A stretch of 64,000 bases of DNA. It comes from Gemmatimonadota bacterium (lineage in GTDB: Bacteria > Latescibacterota > UBA2968 > UBA8231). The translations under genes and the position numbers were made by a program. Positions 17,933 through 26,323 of this stretch are shown one piece after another (within the stretch, counting starts at the first letter, position 1; each line of letters opens with the position of its first letter). The stretch covers positions 29,653 to 93,652 of the forward strand of contig JABHFS010000121.1 of the NCBI GenBank assembly GCA_018672475.1, written 5' to 3'. The notes beneath the pieces are model-generated. The model searched no databases. It was not told where the DNA came from and was given only the letters and a program-made list of their open reading frames with translations.

Positions 17933-18020
17933 TCGTATATATCCTCAGATAATACAACTTCCTAATACCCTTTCTTTTTATCGACATTTAATGCGCATCA
18001 CAGAAATAGATTAGACCACT

Positions 18021-18044
18021 CGCTTACTTCAATTATAGTAAGCG
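18021..18044 (+). promoter_or_regulatory. Perfect 8-bp hairpin downstream of the 829-aa gene
   Basis: CGCTTACT (18021-18028), loop TCAATTAT, then AGTAAGCG (18037-18044). Its place between the end of one gene and the next leader suggests a terminator-like or operator element; a T-run is lacking. Confidence 0.35.
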
Positions 18045-18109
18045 ACGCGAACACTCATACTCTGACCTTGACAGCACAAGGGCGTCATCATTGTCAGAGG
18101 AGCCTACTC

Positions 18110-18246
18110 ATGCAGCATTTGCGCAAACTGGTCCTCATGGCCAGCATCCTTTGTTTAGGATCAGCCCAGCCTTAGCCATGAACCACCGAGGTGGCGAGCA
18201 CATGGGGGGCCCTGCGGCGGGCGGTTGTGGTCGTCGCGGCAGCTAA
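18110..18246 (+). pseudogene. Small signal-peptide gene with apparent one-base frameshift
   Basis: AGAGGAG precedes an ATG at 18110. The first frame encodes a signal-peptide-like MQHLRKLVLMASILCLGSAQP and stops at 18173-18175. One frame away, the codons from 18178 continue into a glycine-rich short peptide (MNHRGGEHMGGPAAGGCGRRGS) and stop at 18246. Restoring one base would give an exported peptide of about 46 residues with the cleavage region SAQPLA. Either a broken small secreted protein, a sequence error, or two unrelated short frames. A strong hairpin follows at 18270. Confidence 0.4.
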
Positions 18247-18269
18247 TCCAGTCTGCTAAATACCGATAA

Positions 18270-18309
18270 AACAACGCGCCGTAGTCGTAATAGATCGGGG
18301 CGCGTTGTT
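18270..18309 (+). terminator. Strong 11-bp hairpin, probable terminator
   Basis: AACAACGCGCC (18270-18280) pairs perfectly with GGCGCGTTGTT (18299-18309) around an 18-base loop. It separates the small signal-peptide gene from the oad operon promoter. The T-run is weak (GTGT follows), so the terminator assignment is moderate. Confidence 0.5.
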
Positions 18310-18330
18310 GTGTCCGCCAGGCAATATTTT

Positions 18331-18358
18331 TTGACTTATCCGCTAACTATCCTAAATT
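18331..18358 (+). promoter_or_regulatory. Candidate promoter of the oadGBA operon
   Basis: TTGACT (18331-18336), 16 bases, TAAATT (18353-18358), about 45 bases upstream of the first ATG of the operon. It lies in an AT-rich dip just after the hairpin at 18270-18309. Confidence 0.5.
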
Positions 18359-18401
18359 AGTTCATTTTATTGTTCTTCTTTCGCTTCAAACAAGCAAACG
18401 C

Positions 18402-18674
18402 ATGCAGGCAATCTCATTTAGCTTCAACTATCAGAATATAATCGCCGGGGAAGGCTTTCAACTAGCCTTTGCGGGTATGACCATCGTCTTTACCGCTTTG
18501 GTCCTCGTCAGCATCTTTATCGCCCTGCTGCCCAAGGTCCTCGTGGTGCTCAACCGACTCATTCCCGAAGTGCATCACCACACTGCGGCGCCAAAACAAC
18601 GCGAGACGAGCGACGAGACTGCAATCGCCGCGGCCATCGGCTTCGCCCTGCACACGCAACAACAACCCCGTTAG
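18402..18674 (+). CDS. oadG: Sodium-pump decarboxylase gamma subunit (OadG family)
   Basis: A 90-residue protein with a single N-terminal membrane helix (FAGMTIVFTALVLVSIFIALL) and a polar cytoplasmic tail containing HHH and acidic residues, the classic OadG layout. The gamma subunit holds the alpha and beta subunits together and binds metal. The gene is followed after two bases by the beta subunit and then by the alpha subunit, the complete order of a biotin-dependent, Na+-exporting decarboxylase. No clear ribosome-binding site is seen before the ATG. Confidence 0.9.
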   Translation: MQAISFSFNYQNIIAGEGFQLAFAGMTIVFTALVLVSIFIALLPKVLVVLNRLIPEVHHHTAAPKQRETSDETAIAAAIGFALHTQQQPR

Positions 18675-18676
18675 CC

Positions 18677-19804
18677 ATGCACATTCTAGTTGACTTCCTC
18701 GCCACCACCGCCGTGGCCAATATGACGATCGGCAACCTGCTGATGCTGGTCGTCGGTATGATCTTTATCAGCCTGGCCATCCGCAAGGACTACGAGCCGC
18801 TATTGCTTGTGCCCATCGGCTTCGGTTGCATCGTCGGCAATATCCCATCGATCGCCAGCATGGCCGTCGGCGTCTACGACCAAGGTAGCGTACTCTCCTA
18901 TATCTATTTCGGCGTCAGCCAGGGCATTTTCCCGCCGCTGATCTTTCTCGGCATCGGCGCGATGACCGATTTCTCGACGATGCTCTCCAGCCCGCGGTTG
19001 GTGCTATTGGGCGCTGCAGCGCAGATGGGCATTTTCCTGACCCTGATCGGCGCGCTCTACTTGGGCTTTTCACCCGCCGAGGCGGGGGCCATCGGCATCA
19101 TCGGCGGCGCCGACGGACCGACGGCGATCTTCCTTGCAGCCAAACTCGCACCGCATTTACTTGGGGCCATCGCCATCGCCGCCTATTCCTATATGGCTTT
19201 GGTGCCAGTGATCCAACCGCCGATTATGAAGTTGTTGACGACCCGTAAGGAACGGCTGATTCGCATGAAGCCCCCGCGCGAGGTCAGCCAACGCGAAAAG
19301 ATCATCTTCCCCATCGTGGCCTTTTTGATCTGCGCGCTGATCGCTCCCGCTTCGGTCGGGCTGATCGGCATGTTATTCTTCGGCAACCTGCTCAAGGAAA
19401 GCACCGTCACCGAGCGCCTGGCCAACACCGCCCGCACCGCGCTGATCGATATCGTCACCATCCTGCTCGGTTTCTCGGTCGGCTGCTCGACCCAGGCCCA
19501 GACCTTTCTCACGCCGGAATCGATCCTGATCTTCGGCCTCGGCGCCCTGTCCTTCGCGGTAGCCACCGCCTGCGGCGTGCTCTTCGCCAAATTCATGAAC
19601 CTTTTCAGCAAAAACAAAATCAATCCCCTGGTCGGCGCCGCTGGCGTCTCGGCTGTGCCCGACTCGGCCCGCGTCGTCCAGATGATCGGCCAACAGGAAG
19701 ACCCCAACAACTACCTGCTGATGCACGCGATGGCGCCCAATGTCGCCGGCGTCATCGGCTCGGCGGTGGGGGCCGGCATCCTGTGGTCGGTGTTGGTGGG
19801 ATAG
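18677..19804 (+). CDS. oadB: Sodium-pump decarboxylase beta subunit (Na+ channel)
   Basis: A 375-residue, strongly hydrophobic protein with about nine or ten membrane segments. Family hallmarks are present: GGADGPTAIFLAAKLAP in the middle, NPLVGAAGVSAVPDSARVVQ and the C-terminal HAMAPNVAGVIGSAVGAG. The beta subunit decarboxylates carboxybiotin and couples this to Na+ export across the inner membrane. It stands between the gamma and alpha genes with no meaningful gap and is likely translationally coupled to the first. Length is normal for OadB/GcdB/MmdB. Confidence 0.95.
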   Translation: MHILVDFLATTAVANMTIGNLLMLVVGMIFISLAIRKDYEPLLLVPIGFGCIVGNIPSIASMAVGVYDQGSVLSYIYFGVSQGIFPPLIFLGIGAMTDFSTMLSSPRLVLLGAAAQMGIFLTLIGALYLGFSPAEAGAIGIIGGADGPTAIFLAAKLAPHLLGAIAIAAYSYMALVPVIQPPIMKLLTTRKERLIRMKPPREVSQREKIIFPIVAFLICALIAPASVGLIGMLFFGNLLKESTVTERLANTARTALIDIVTILLGFSVGCSTQAQTFLTPESILIFGLGALSFAVATACGVLFAKFMNLFSKNKINPLVGAAGVSAVPDSARVVQMIGQQEDPNNYLLMHAMAPNVAGVIGSAVGAGILWSVLVG

Positions 19805-19834
19805 AAACAGCTTTATAACAACGAGGATGTGATC

Positions 19835-21634
19835 GTGAGTAAGAAAAAAGTCCGCTTTATGTGCACCGCTTTCCGCGACGGCTTCCAGTCGGTCTACGGG
19901 GCGCGGGTCTTTACCCCCGATTTCCTGCCTGCCATCGCCGCAGCCAAGGACGCTGGTATAGACTACTTCGAAGCCGGCGGCGGCGCGCGTTTCCAATCGC
20001 TCTACTTCTATTGCAACGAAGATGCTTTCGCGATGACCGACGCCTTCCGCGAAGTGGCCGGCCCCGACGCCGACCTGCAAACCTTGTCGCGCGGGGTCAA
20101 TGTCGTCGGCCTGGAGTCTCAGCCGAGCGATATCGTCAAGCTGCACGCCGACCTCTTCAAAAAACACGGCATTTCGACCATCCGCAATTTTGACGCGCTC
20201 AACGACGTCGAAAACCTGATCTATTCGGGCCAATGCATCGTCGACGCCGGTCTCAAACACCAGGTCTGCGTCACTCTGATGGAGCTGCCGCCGGGCTGCA
20301 CCGGCGCGCACGACTCGGCCTTCTATATCGACACCCTGCGCCAGATCCTCGACGCCGGCATCCCCTACGACTCGGTCTGCTTCAAAGACGCCTCGGGCAC
20401 CGCCGTGCCCTCTAAGGTCTACGAGACGATCTCCGAGGCGCGCGCGATGCTGCCCGAAGATACCTTCATCCATTTCCATACGCACGAAACGGCCGGCATC
20501 GGCGTAGCGGCCAACCTCGCCGCCATAGACGCCGGCGCCGACGCGATTGACCTTTCGATGGCGCCCTGCTCAGGCGGCACCTGCCAGCCCGATATCATCG
20601 TCATGTGGCACGCGCTGCGCGGCTCCAACTACGATCTCGACATCGACATCGACAAGGTCCGCGACGCCGAAGAAGTCTTCAAAGAATGCATGGCCGACTA
20701 CTTTTTGCCGCCCGAAGCGGTCGCCGTCGAGCCGATGATCCCCTGGAGCCCGATGCCCGGCGGCGCGTTGACGGCCAATACCCAGATGCTGCGCGACAAT
20801 GGCATCATGGACAAATACCCCGACATGATCAAGGCCATGGGCGAAGTCGTCGAAAAGGGTGGTTTCGGCACCTCGGTAACGCCGGTCTCGCAGTTTTATT
20901 TTCAGCAGGCGTTTAACAATGTGATGTTCGGCACCTGGGAGCGCATCGCCGAGTCCTACGGCCAGATGGTCTTGGGTTATTTCGGCAAAACGCCGGTAGC
21001 GCCGGACGCCGAAGTGATGAAGATCGCCTCGGAGCAGCTCGGCCTAGAGCCGACGACGCAAAAACCATTAGAACGCAACGACGCCGATCCGACGAAGGGC
21101 GTTGAAGCCGCGCGCAAGCAATTGCTGGAAGCCAATCTTGCGGATACCGACGAAAACATCTTTATCGTCGCTACCTGCAAGGACAAGGGCCTGGCCTTTC
21201 TCAAGGGCGAGGCCGAAGTTGGGGTGCGCAAGATCGAAAAGAAGGAAGAAGCCGCACCAGCTGAAGGCCCCGCGCGTTATACCGTCACCGTCAACGGCAA
21301 AAGCTATAACCTCGCCATCGACGGCGACACCGCCACGGTCGACGGCAAGCCTTACCAGGTGAGTCTCGGCGAGGCGACGGCTGATGGAACAGCGGCACTA
21401 CCGTCTATCAAAGACGGCGGCGGCACGCCCGTGCAGGCACAGATGCCCGGCAAGGTGATCCGCCTGCTCGCGCAGGTTGGCGACCACATCGAAGCGGGCG
21501 ATGGCATTCTGGTCTTGGAAGCGATGAAGATGGAAATGCCCGTAACGGCCCCCGCCGCAGGTACAATCACCGATATTTCGGTGGGTGCCGGCGAGCAGGT
21601 CGCCAACGGGCAGGTGTTGGCGCATATCGGCTGA
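19835..21634 (+). CDS. oadA: Biotin-dependent decarboxylase alpha subunit (carboxyltransferase + biotin carrier)
   Basis: A 599-residue protein. Residues about 1-270 are the carboxyltransferase barrel (CTAFRDGFQSVYG; VCFKDASG with the catalytic lysine; HFHTHETAGIG metal histidines), followed by the PYC/OadA conserved domain and a C-terminal biotinyl domain with VLEAMKMEMPV, whose lysine carries biotin. The usual first aspartate of the DTxxRD metal motif is a cysteine here. GTG at 19835 has GAGG eight bases upstream; an earlier in-frame GTG at 19829 is too close to it. With oadG and oadB it should decarboxylate oxaloacetate or a similar acid and pump Na+. Confidence 0.92.
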   Translation: MSKKKVRFMCTAFRDGFQSVYGARVFTPDFLPAIAAAKDAGIDYFEAGGGARFQSLYFYCNEDAFAMTDAFREVAGPDADLQTLSRGVNVVGLESQPSDIVKLHADLFKKHGISTIRNFDALNDVENLIYSGQCIVDAGLKHQVCVTLMELPPGCTGAHDSAFYIDTLRQILDAGIPYDSVCFKDASGTAVPSKVYETISEARAMLPEDTFIHFHTHETAGIGVAANLAAIDAGADAIDLSMAPCSGGTCQPDIIVMWHALRGSNYDLDIDIDKVRDAEEVFKECMADYFLPPEAVAVEPMIPWSPMPGGALTANTQMLRDNGIMDKYPDMIKAMGEVVEKGGFGTSVTPVSQFYFQQAFNNVMFGTWERIAESYGQMVLGYFGKTPVAPDAEVMKIASEQLGLEPTTQKPLERNDADPTKGVEAARKQLLEANLADTDENIFIVATCKDKGLAFLKGEAEVGVRKIEKKEEAAPAEGPARYTVTVNGKSYNLAIDGDTATVDGKPYQVSLGEATADGTAALPSIKDGGGTPVQAQMPGKVIRLLAQVGDHIEAGDGILVLEAMKMEMPVTAPAAGTITDISVGAGEQVANGQVLAHIG

Positions 21635-21636
21635 AC

Positions 21637-22356
21637 TCAGCCGTCGACATCCCCGGCCCACACTTCGCGCTGCATCCCGTCGTCTTCGCGCAACAGCAAC
21701 TGCCCGGCGGCGCCGAAACCCAGCACCACCCCCGTGCACCGGTCGGCGTCTTCGCCGACTTCGACATATTGCCCCATGTTGGCACAACGCGCCTCCCACG
21801 TCTCCCGCAATACGGCAAAGCCGCCAGCCTGCCAACGACCGATCCATTCGCCCAAGTGAAGCAATAGCCCGTCCAGCACGTCCTCGACCGCGCACTCATT
21901 GCCTGTTTCTATACGCAGCGAAGTCGCCGGCCGATCGATCGCCGCCGCCTCGTCGGTGTCCATATTAACATTGAGCCCGATACCCAACACCACCGCCTGG
22001 CCGCGTTGTGCTAAAATGCCGCAAATCTTGCGCCCATTCACCAGCACGTCATTCGGCCACTTGGTCTGCGCCGCGACGTCCTTCTCTTCGAGAAAAGTCG
22101 CTACACCCAAAGCCGCCGCCATCGGCAACGACAGCAATTGCATATTGGGCGCCGCGCTGCGCAAGAGCATAGAAAAGGTCAAATTACGACCCGGTTGCGT
22201 CAGCCAACGCCGCTCGTAGCGCCCCCGACCAGCCGTCTGCGCACGAGCGGCCAAAACAAAACCGTCCGGCAGTTCCCGCCCCTCGTGCAACCATTCCGAC
22301 AACGTAGTATTCGTTGAAGGCAATTCATCATGCCACTGAGGTATCTGAAATTTCAT
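21637..22356 (-). CDS. birA: Biotin--[carboxylase] ligase
   Basis: A 239-residue class I biotin protein ligase, without an N-terminal DNA-binding domain. Signature segments: AGRGRYERRWLTQPGRNL (ATP/biotin glycine-arginine loop), KWPNDVLVNGRKICGIL and the small C-terminal SH3-like domain GFGAAGQLLLREDDGMQRE. It attaches biotin to the lysine of the OadA carrier domain. The gene converges on oadA with two bases between stop codons, so enzyme and substrate genes are neighbours. A 14-bp palindrome ATATTTTAAAATAT (22355-22368) overlaps its start codon and might be regulatory. Confidence 0.93.
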   Translation of the reverse strand: MKFQIPQWHDELPSTNTTLSEWLHEGRELPDGFVLAARAQTAGRGRYERRWLTQPGRNLTFSMLLRSAAPNMQLLSLPMAAALGVATFLEEKDVAAQTKWPNDVLVNGRKICGILAQRGQAVVLGIGLNVNMDTDEAAAIDRPATSLRIETGNECAVEDVLDGLLLHLGEWIGRWQAGGFAVLRETWEARCANMGQYVEVGEDADRCTGVVLGFGAAGQLLLREDDGMQREVWAGDVDG

Positions 22357-22548
22357 ATTTTAAAATATAAGAAATATTCTTAAAATCCTCGCCACACCGG
22401 CTTCTCATCGGACAGACGCGAGACCGCGCTGGGCCTTGCCTAGCAAATACGGCAGCAGATAGTTTTTTCACGCCGGGTACGCTTCACCGCTCGCCGCGAG
22501 CTAGACATTTGCCATTGTAGGTTCCAGTGGGGATATTTGATAAACCTT

Positions 22549-22582
22549 AGAGCCGGCCAATCCGGGCCGGCTCTACTTTTTT
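22549..22582 (+). terminator. Intrinsic terminator overlapping the start region of uup
   Basis: AGAGCCGGCC (22549-22558), six-base loop, GGCCGGCTCT (22565-22574), then ACTTTTTT. This is the best intrinsic terminator in the window, yet it ends six bases before the ATG of the ABC-F gene, which has no ribosome-binding site between. It suggests transcription attenuation ahead of uup, or termination of a short leader. Confidence 0.75.
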
Positions 22583-22587
22583 ATGCA

Positions 22588-24357
22588 ATGGCCCTGATAA
22601 ACCTCCGCAACGCGACCATAGCCTTCGGCGGCCCACCGATCCTCGCCGACATCAGCCTGCGCATTGAGCGCGACGAACGCGTCTGCCTCTACGGCCGCAA
22701 CGGCGAAGGCAAATCTACGCTGTTGAAAATGCTCAACGGCGAGATCGCGCCCGACTCGGGCGAACTCGCCCGCGCCAACGGCCTGCGCACCGCCTACCTG
22801 AACCAGGATACGCCCGCCGACCTCGCAGGCACCGTGCGCAGCATTGTCGCCGCCGGCGCAAAAGATGCCCCCGGCCACCAAATCGACAGCGCACTCTCCA
22901 GGCTGAGCCTCGAAGCCGACGCCAACTTCGATGAGCTTTCCGGCGGCCTCAAACGCCGCGTGCTCCTGGCCCGCGCCATCGCCGCCGAGCCGGACGTGCT
23001 GCTGCTCGACGAACCCACCAACCACCTGGACATTGAGTCGATTACCTATCTCGAAGAGTTCCTGCTGCGTTGGAACGGCACCCTGGTCTTCGTCACCCAC
23101 GACCGCGCCCTGCTGCGCAAACTCGCTACCCGCATCGTCGAGATCGACCGCGGCCAGGTCTACTCCTTCGCGGAAAACTACGAAACCTTTCTGCGCCGCC
23201 GCGAAGAACGATTCGCCACCGAAGCCGACCAGGCCGCCCTCTTTGACCACAGATTATCCGAAGAAGAAGTCTGGATCCGCCAGGGCATCAAGGCGCGCCG
23301 CACCCGCAACGAGGGCCGGGTTCGCACGTTAGAGAAAATGCGCGAAGAGCACCGCAAACGCCGCCAGCGCCAAGGTGTCTCCCGAGTACAAGTACAGGAA
23401 GCCGAGCGCTCCGGCGACCTGGTGCTCGAAATCCGCGACCTCGAATTCGGCTATGCGGAAGAATCACTGGTGCGCGACTTTTCGACGATTATCGGCCGCG
23501 GCGACAAGATCGGTATCATCGGCCCCAATGGCGCGGGCAAGACCACGCTACTGCAACTGATCCTCGGCCAGCTCGAACCCCGCCAAGGCAGCGTGCGACA
23601 CGGCACCCGGCTCAAGATCGCACGCTTCGACCAACACCGTGAGGCGCTCAATCTCAAAGAATCGGTCGCCGAGAATATCGCCCCAGGACAAGAGTTTATC
23701 GAAATCAACGGCCAACGCCGCCACGTCTACGGCTACTTGCAGGACTTTCTCTTCACCCCCGAGCGCGCCCGCACTCCCGTCGGCGTGCTATCTGGTGGCG
23801 AGCGCAACCGCCTGCTCTTGGCCCGGATCCTCGCCCGGCCGGTCAATTTGCTGATTCTCGACGAGCCGACCAACGACCTCGACGTCGAAACGCTCGATCT
23901 GCTCGAAGAGCAGTTGGTCGCCTACGCCGGCACGCTGATCCTCGTCAGCCACGACCGCGACTTCCTCGACCACGTGACCACCAGCACTCTGGTCTTCGAA
24001 AGCAACGGACAGATCAGCGACTACACCGGCGGCTACAGCGACTGGCGCCGTTTGCAACAGGCCAACGCAACTCCGCCCAAGGCCTCTAATACATCGGCAC
24101 AGCACAAGGCCAAAGCGCCCCCACGCAAAGCCAAACTCAGCTTTAACGATCGCCGCGAGCTCGAAGGCCTACCCGAACAAATCGAAGACCTAGAAAGCGA
24201 GCAGGAAGCATTACACCAGCGCATGGCCGACCCCGCGTTCTACCAGGAAGGCGCGACCGCGATCAGCACCGCCAAAGAACAACTCGACACACTCGAACAG
24301 ACCTTGGCGACGGCCTATGCACGCTGGGAGGAACTGGCCCAGCTCGACGAGAGCTAA
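22588..24357 (+). CDS. uup: ABC-F family ATPase, Uup type
   Basis: A 589-residue soluble ABC-F protein with two nucleotide-binding domains. Domain 1: Walker A GRNGEGKST, signature LSGGLKRRVLLARAIAA, Walker B VLLLDEPTNHLD. Domain 2: Walker A GPNGAGKTT, signature LSGGERNRLLLARILA, Walker B LLILDEPTNDLD. A C-terminal helical-hairpin domain (LPEQIEDLESEQEALHQRM) is typical of Uup. These proteins act on ribosomes or DNA branch structures. The start MALINLRN matches the family; an in-frame upstream TTG at 22537 would add 17 residues encoded by the terminator hairpin. Direct repeats TGATAAACCT at 22538 and 22595 flank the hairpin. Confidence 0.93.
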   Translation: MALINLRNATIAFGGPPILADISLRIERDERVCLYGRNGEGKSTLLKMLNGEIAPDSGELARANGLRTAYLNQDTPADLAGTVRSIVAAGAKDAPGHQIDSALSRLSLEADANFDELSGGLKRRVLLARAIAAEPDVLLLDEPTNHLDIESITYLEEFLLRWNGTLVFVTHDRALLRKLATRIVEIDRGQVYSFAENYETFLRRREERFATEADQAALFDHRLSEEEVWIRQGIKARRTRNEGRVRTLEKMREEHRKRRQRQGVSRVQVQEAERSGDLVLEIRDLEFGYAEESLVRDFSTIIGRGDKIGIIGPNGAGKTTLLQLILGQLEPRQGSVRHGTRLKIARFDQHREALNLKESVAENIAPGQEFIEINGQRRHVYGYLQDFLFTPERARTPVGVLSGGERNRLLLARILARPVNLLILDEPTNDLDVETLDLLEEQLVAYAGTLILVSHDRDFLDHVTTSTLVFESNGQISDYTGGYSDWRRLQQANATPPKASNTSAQHKAKAPPRKAKLSFNDRRELEGLPEQIEDLESEQEALHQRMADPAFYQEGATAISTAKEQLDTLEQTLATAYARWEELAQLDES

Positions 24358-24520
24358 TTACCAGCCCAGCCCATTCGACCCACCCCCTACATGGCAGAAT
24401 GACGACTCCGTTGGCAGCCCCATTGCACCGAGCATTGCGTTGACAGCCGGTCCATTATATGGCATTTTTTGCATAAACAAGTAAAGAATGTCGCCCTTCC
24501 ACCAAGATTGTGCAGATTCT

Positions 24521-25897
24521 ATGCCCGCTTCCAGACGCCAGTTCCTCAAAAGTGCCGCCGCCATTTCCCTCGGTTTCTCCGGTCTGTACCACCATATTGC
24601 CTGGGCCGCCCCGGGCAATCCCGAAGACCGCTTCGGACCGCTTATAACCGACCCCAAGGGCATCCTCGACCTACCCGAGGGGTTCAGTTATAAAATCATC
24701 TCAACCGTCGGCGCCCCCATGAACGACGGGCTAAGCGTGCCGGGCAACGCCGACGGCATGGCCGCTTTTCCCGGTCCCGAGGGGCGCGTCATTCTGATCC
24801 GCAACCACGAGTTGGGCCCTACAGCAAAGGCTGCAAGCGCCTTCGGCGAAAACAACGAGTGGTTGCACAAGATCCGCAAATCGGATGTATACGACTGGGG
24901 ACACGGCAAAACCCCGGGGCTCGGCGGTACCAGCACCCTAGTCTACAATATGCAAAGAGGCTTAGTCGAAAAAGAGTTTTTGAGTTTGGCCGGCACCACC
25001 GTCAACTGCGCCGGGGGACCGACTCCTTGGCATAGCTGGATCACCTGCGAAGAGAACACAGCACAGATCGACCAAGTCCACCAAAAAGACCACGGCTACA
25101 ACTTCGAGGTTCCCGCCTCGAGCGAGATCGGCCGTGCCGCACCCATGCCGCTTAAGGCAATGGGGCGCTTCAAGCACGAGGCCGTCGCTGTCGACCCCCG
25201 CACCGGCATCGTCTACGAGACCGAAGACCAGGACGATAGCCTGATCTATCGATTTATTCCTGCCGTGCCGGGAAAATTGGCCGAGGGCGGACGCTTGCAA
25301 GCCCTCACCATCATCGATCAGCCTAGCCTCGATACGCGCAATTGGGAAGAGACCCTGGTCTCACCGGGCCAACAACTGGCCGCGCGCTGGATCGACATGG
25401 ACGAGGTCGATTCGCCCAATGAGGACCTGCGCTACCGCGGCTTCGAGCGCGGCGCGACACGTTTTGCCCGCGGCGAAGGCATGTGGTACGGCCATGATTC
25501 GATCTACTTCGCCTGCACCAGCGGCGGGTCCCTGAAAAAGGGACAGATCTTCCGCTACCGGCCCAGCCCCCATGAAGCCACCGCGGACGAGCACAAGGCG
25601 CCGGGTACTTTAGAGCTCTTTATCGAGCCCAACGACGGCGACCTCGTCGACAACGCCGATAACCTCACCGTCTCGCCCTTCGGCGATCTCATCGTCTGCG
25701 AGGACGGTGGCGGCGGCAACAACCTGGTCGGCGTTACGCCCGAGGGCCAGCTCTACCGCTTCGCGCACAACGCCATGAACACCTCTGAGTTCGCCGGAGT
25801 GACCTTCTCGCCCGATGGCCAAGTGCTCTTCGTCAATATCCAGCACCCCGGCAATACTTTCGTCATCTACGGTCCCTGGGACCAACACCGTTCCTAG
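24521..25897 (+). CDS. PhoX-like (DUF839) alkaline phosphatase, Tat-exported
   Basis: A 458-residue protein with a twin-arginine signal SRRQFLKSAAAISLGFSG, so it is exported folded to the periplasm. The body shows PhoX/DUF839 features: NADGMAAFPGPEGRVILIRN, HELGP, WHSWITCEEN, GRFKHEAVAVDPRTGIVYETEDQDD and the late NADNLTVSPFGDLIVCEDGGG, which carry the acidic and asparagine ligands for Ca/Fe. PhoX hydrolyses phosphomonoesters during phosphate starvation. An in-frame ATG at 24488 would put the two arginines at residues 16-17; I chose 24521, where they fall at 5-6. No pho box could be recognised. Confidence 0.87.
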   Translation: MPASRRQFLKSAAAISLGFSGLYHHIAWAAPGNPEDRFGPLITDPKGILDLPEGFSYKIISTVGAPMNDGLSVPGNADGMAAFPGPEGRVILIRNHELGPTAKAASAFGENNEWLHKIRKSDVYDWGHGKTPGLGGTSTLVYNMQRGLVEKEFLSLAGTTVNCAGGPTPWHSWITCEENTAQIDQVHQKDHGYNFEVPASSEIGRAAPMPLKAMGRFKHEAVAVDPRTGIVYETEDQDDSLIYRFIPAVPGKLAEGGRLQALTIIDQPSLDTRNWEETLVSPGQQLAARWIDMDEVDSPNEDLRYRGFERGATRFARGEGMWYGHDSIYFACTSGGSLKKGQIFRYRPSPHEATADEHKAPGTLELFIEPNDGDLVDNADNLTVSPFGDLIVCEDGGGGNNLVGVTPEGQLYRFAHNAMNTSEFAGVTFSPDGQVLFVNIQHPGNTFVIYGPWDQHRS

Positions 25898-26323
25898 GCG
25901 ACACGATGAGCCCGCAATGGCTCGCTTAAAAAGCGAAACCCTTTTATCGGATCGGGCATGTCGGTGAAGCCTTACCGCGATAGTCGCGCAGCGGATCGAC
26001 ACCGTCATGCCGACCACGCCCCTCCAAGCCCAATAATCGTGCGATGCGCCAGGGGACACGCCAACGACACATAGAGACAATAACGCCCCGTCACCGCCGG
26101 ATATTCCGACGACCCGTCCTTTGTCACCCAATCCCTAAAGTGATCCTCTTACCGCTTCAACTCCCCCTCGACCATCTCGTCTCCCACACTATAATCATCA
26201 TCTGTCATTTTCTCTTCTATGATTTTTTTATTTTGTACAGATAATGAAAATCACACCCCATTTGACAATGCTCCACTCTTCTCCTATCATCCCCGACCAA
26301 ATTCCCGCGCAACAGGAGCAGCC
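25898..26323. other. Non-coding spacer with a small hairpin
   Basis: No open frame resembles a known family. TCGCTT (25922-25927)-AAA-AAGCGA (25931-25936) followed by AACCCTTTTATC may terminate the PhoX gene. The second half (26140-26300) is AT- and pyrimidine-rich and probably contains the promoter of the sulfatase gene. Confidence 0.4.
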
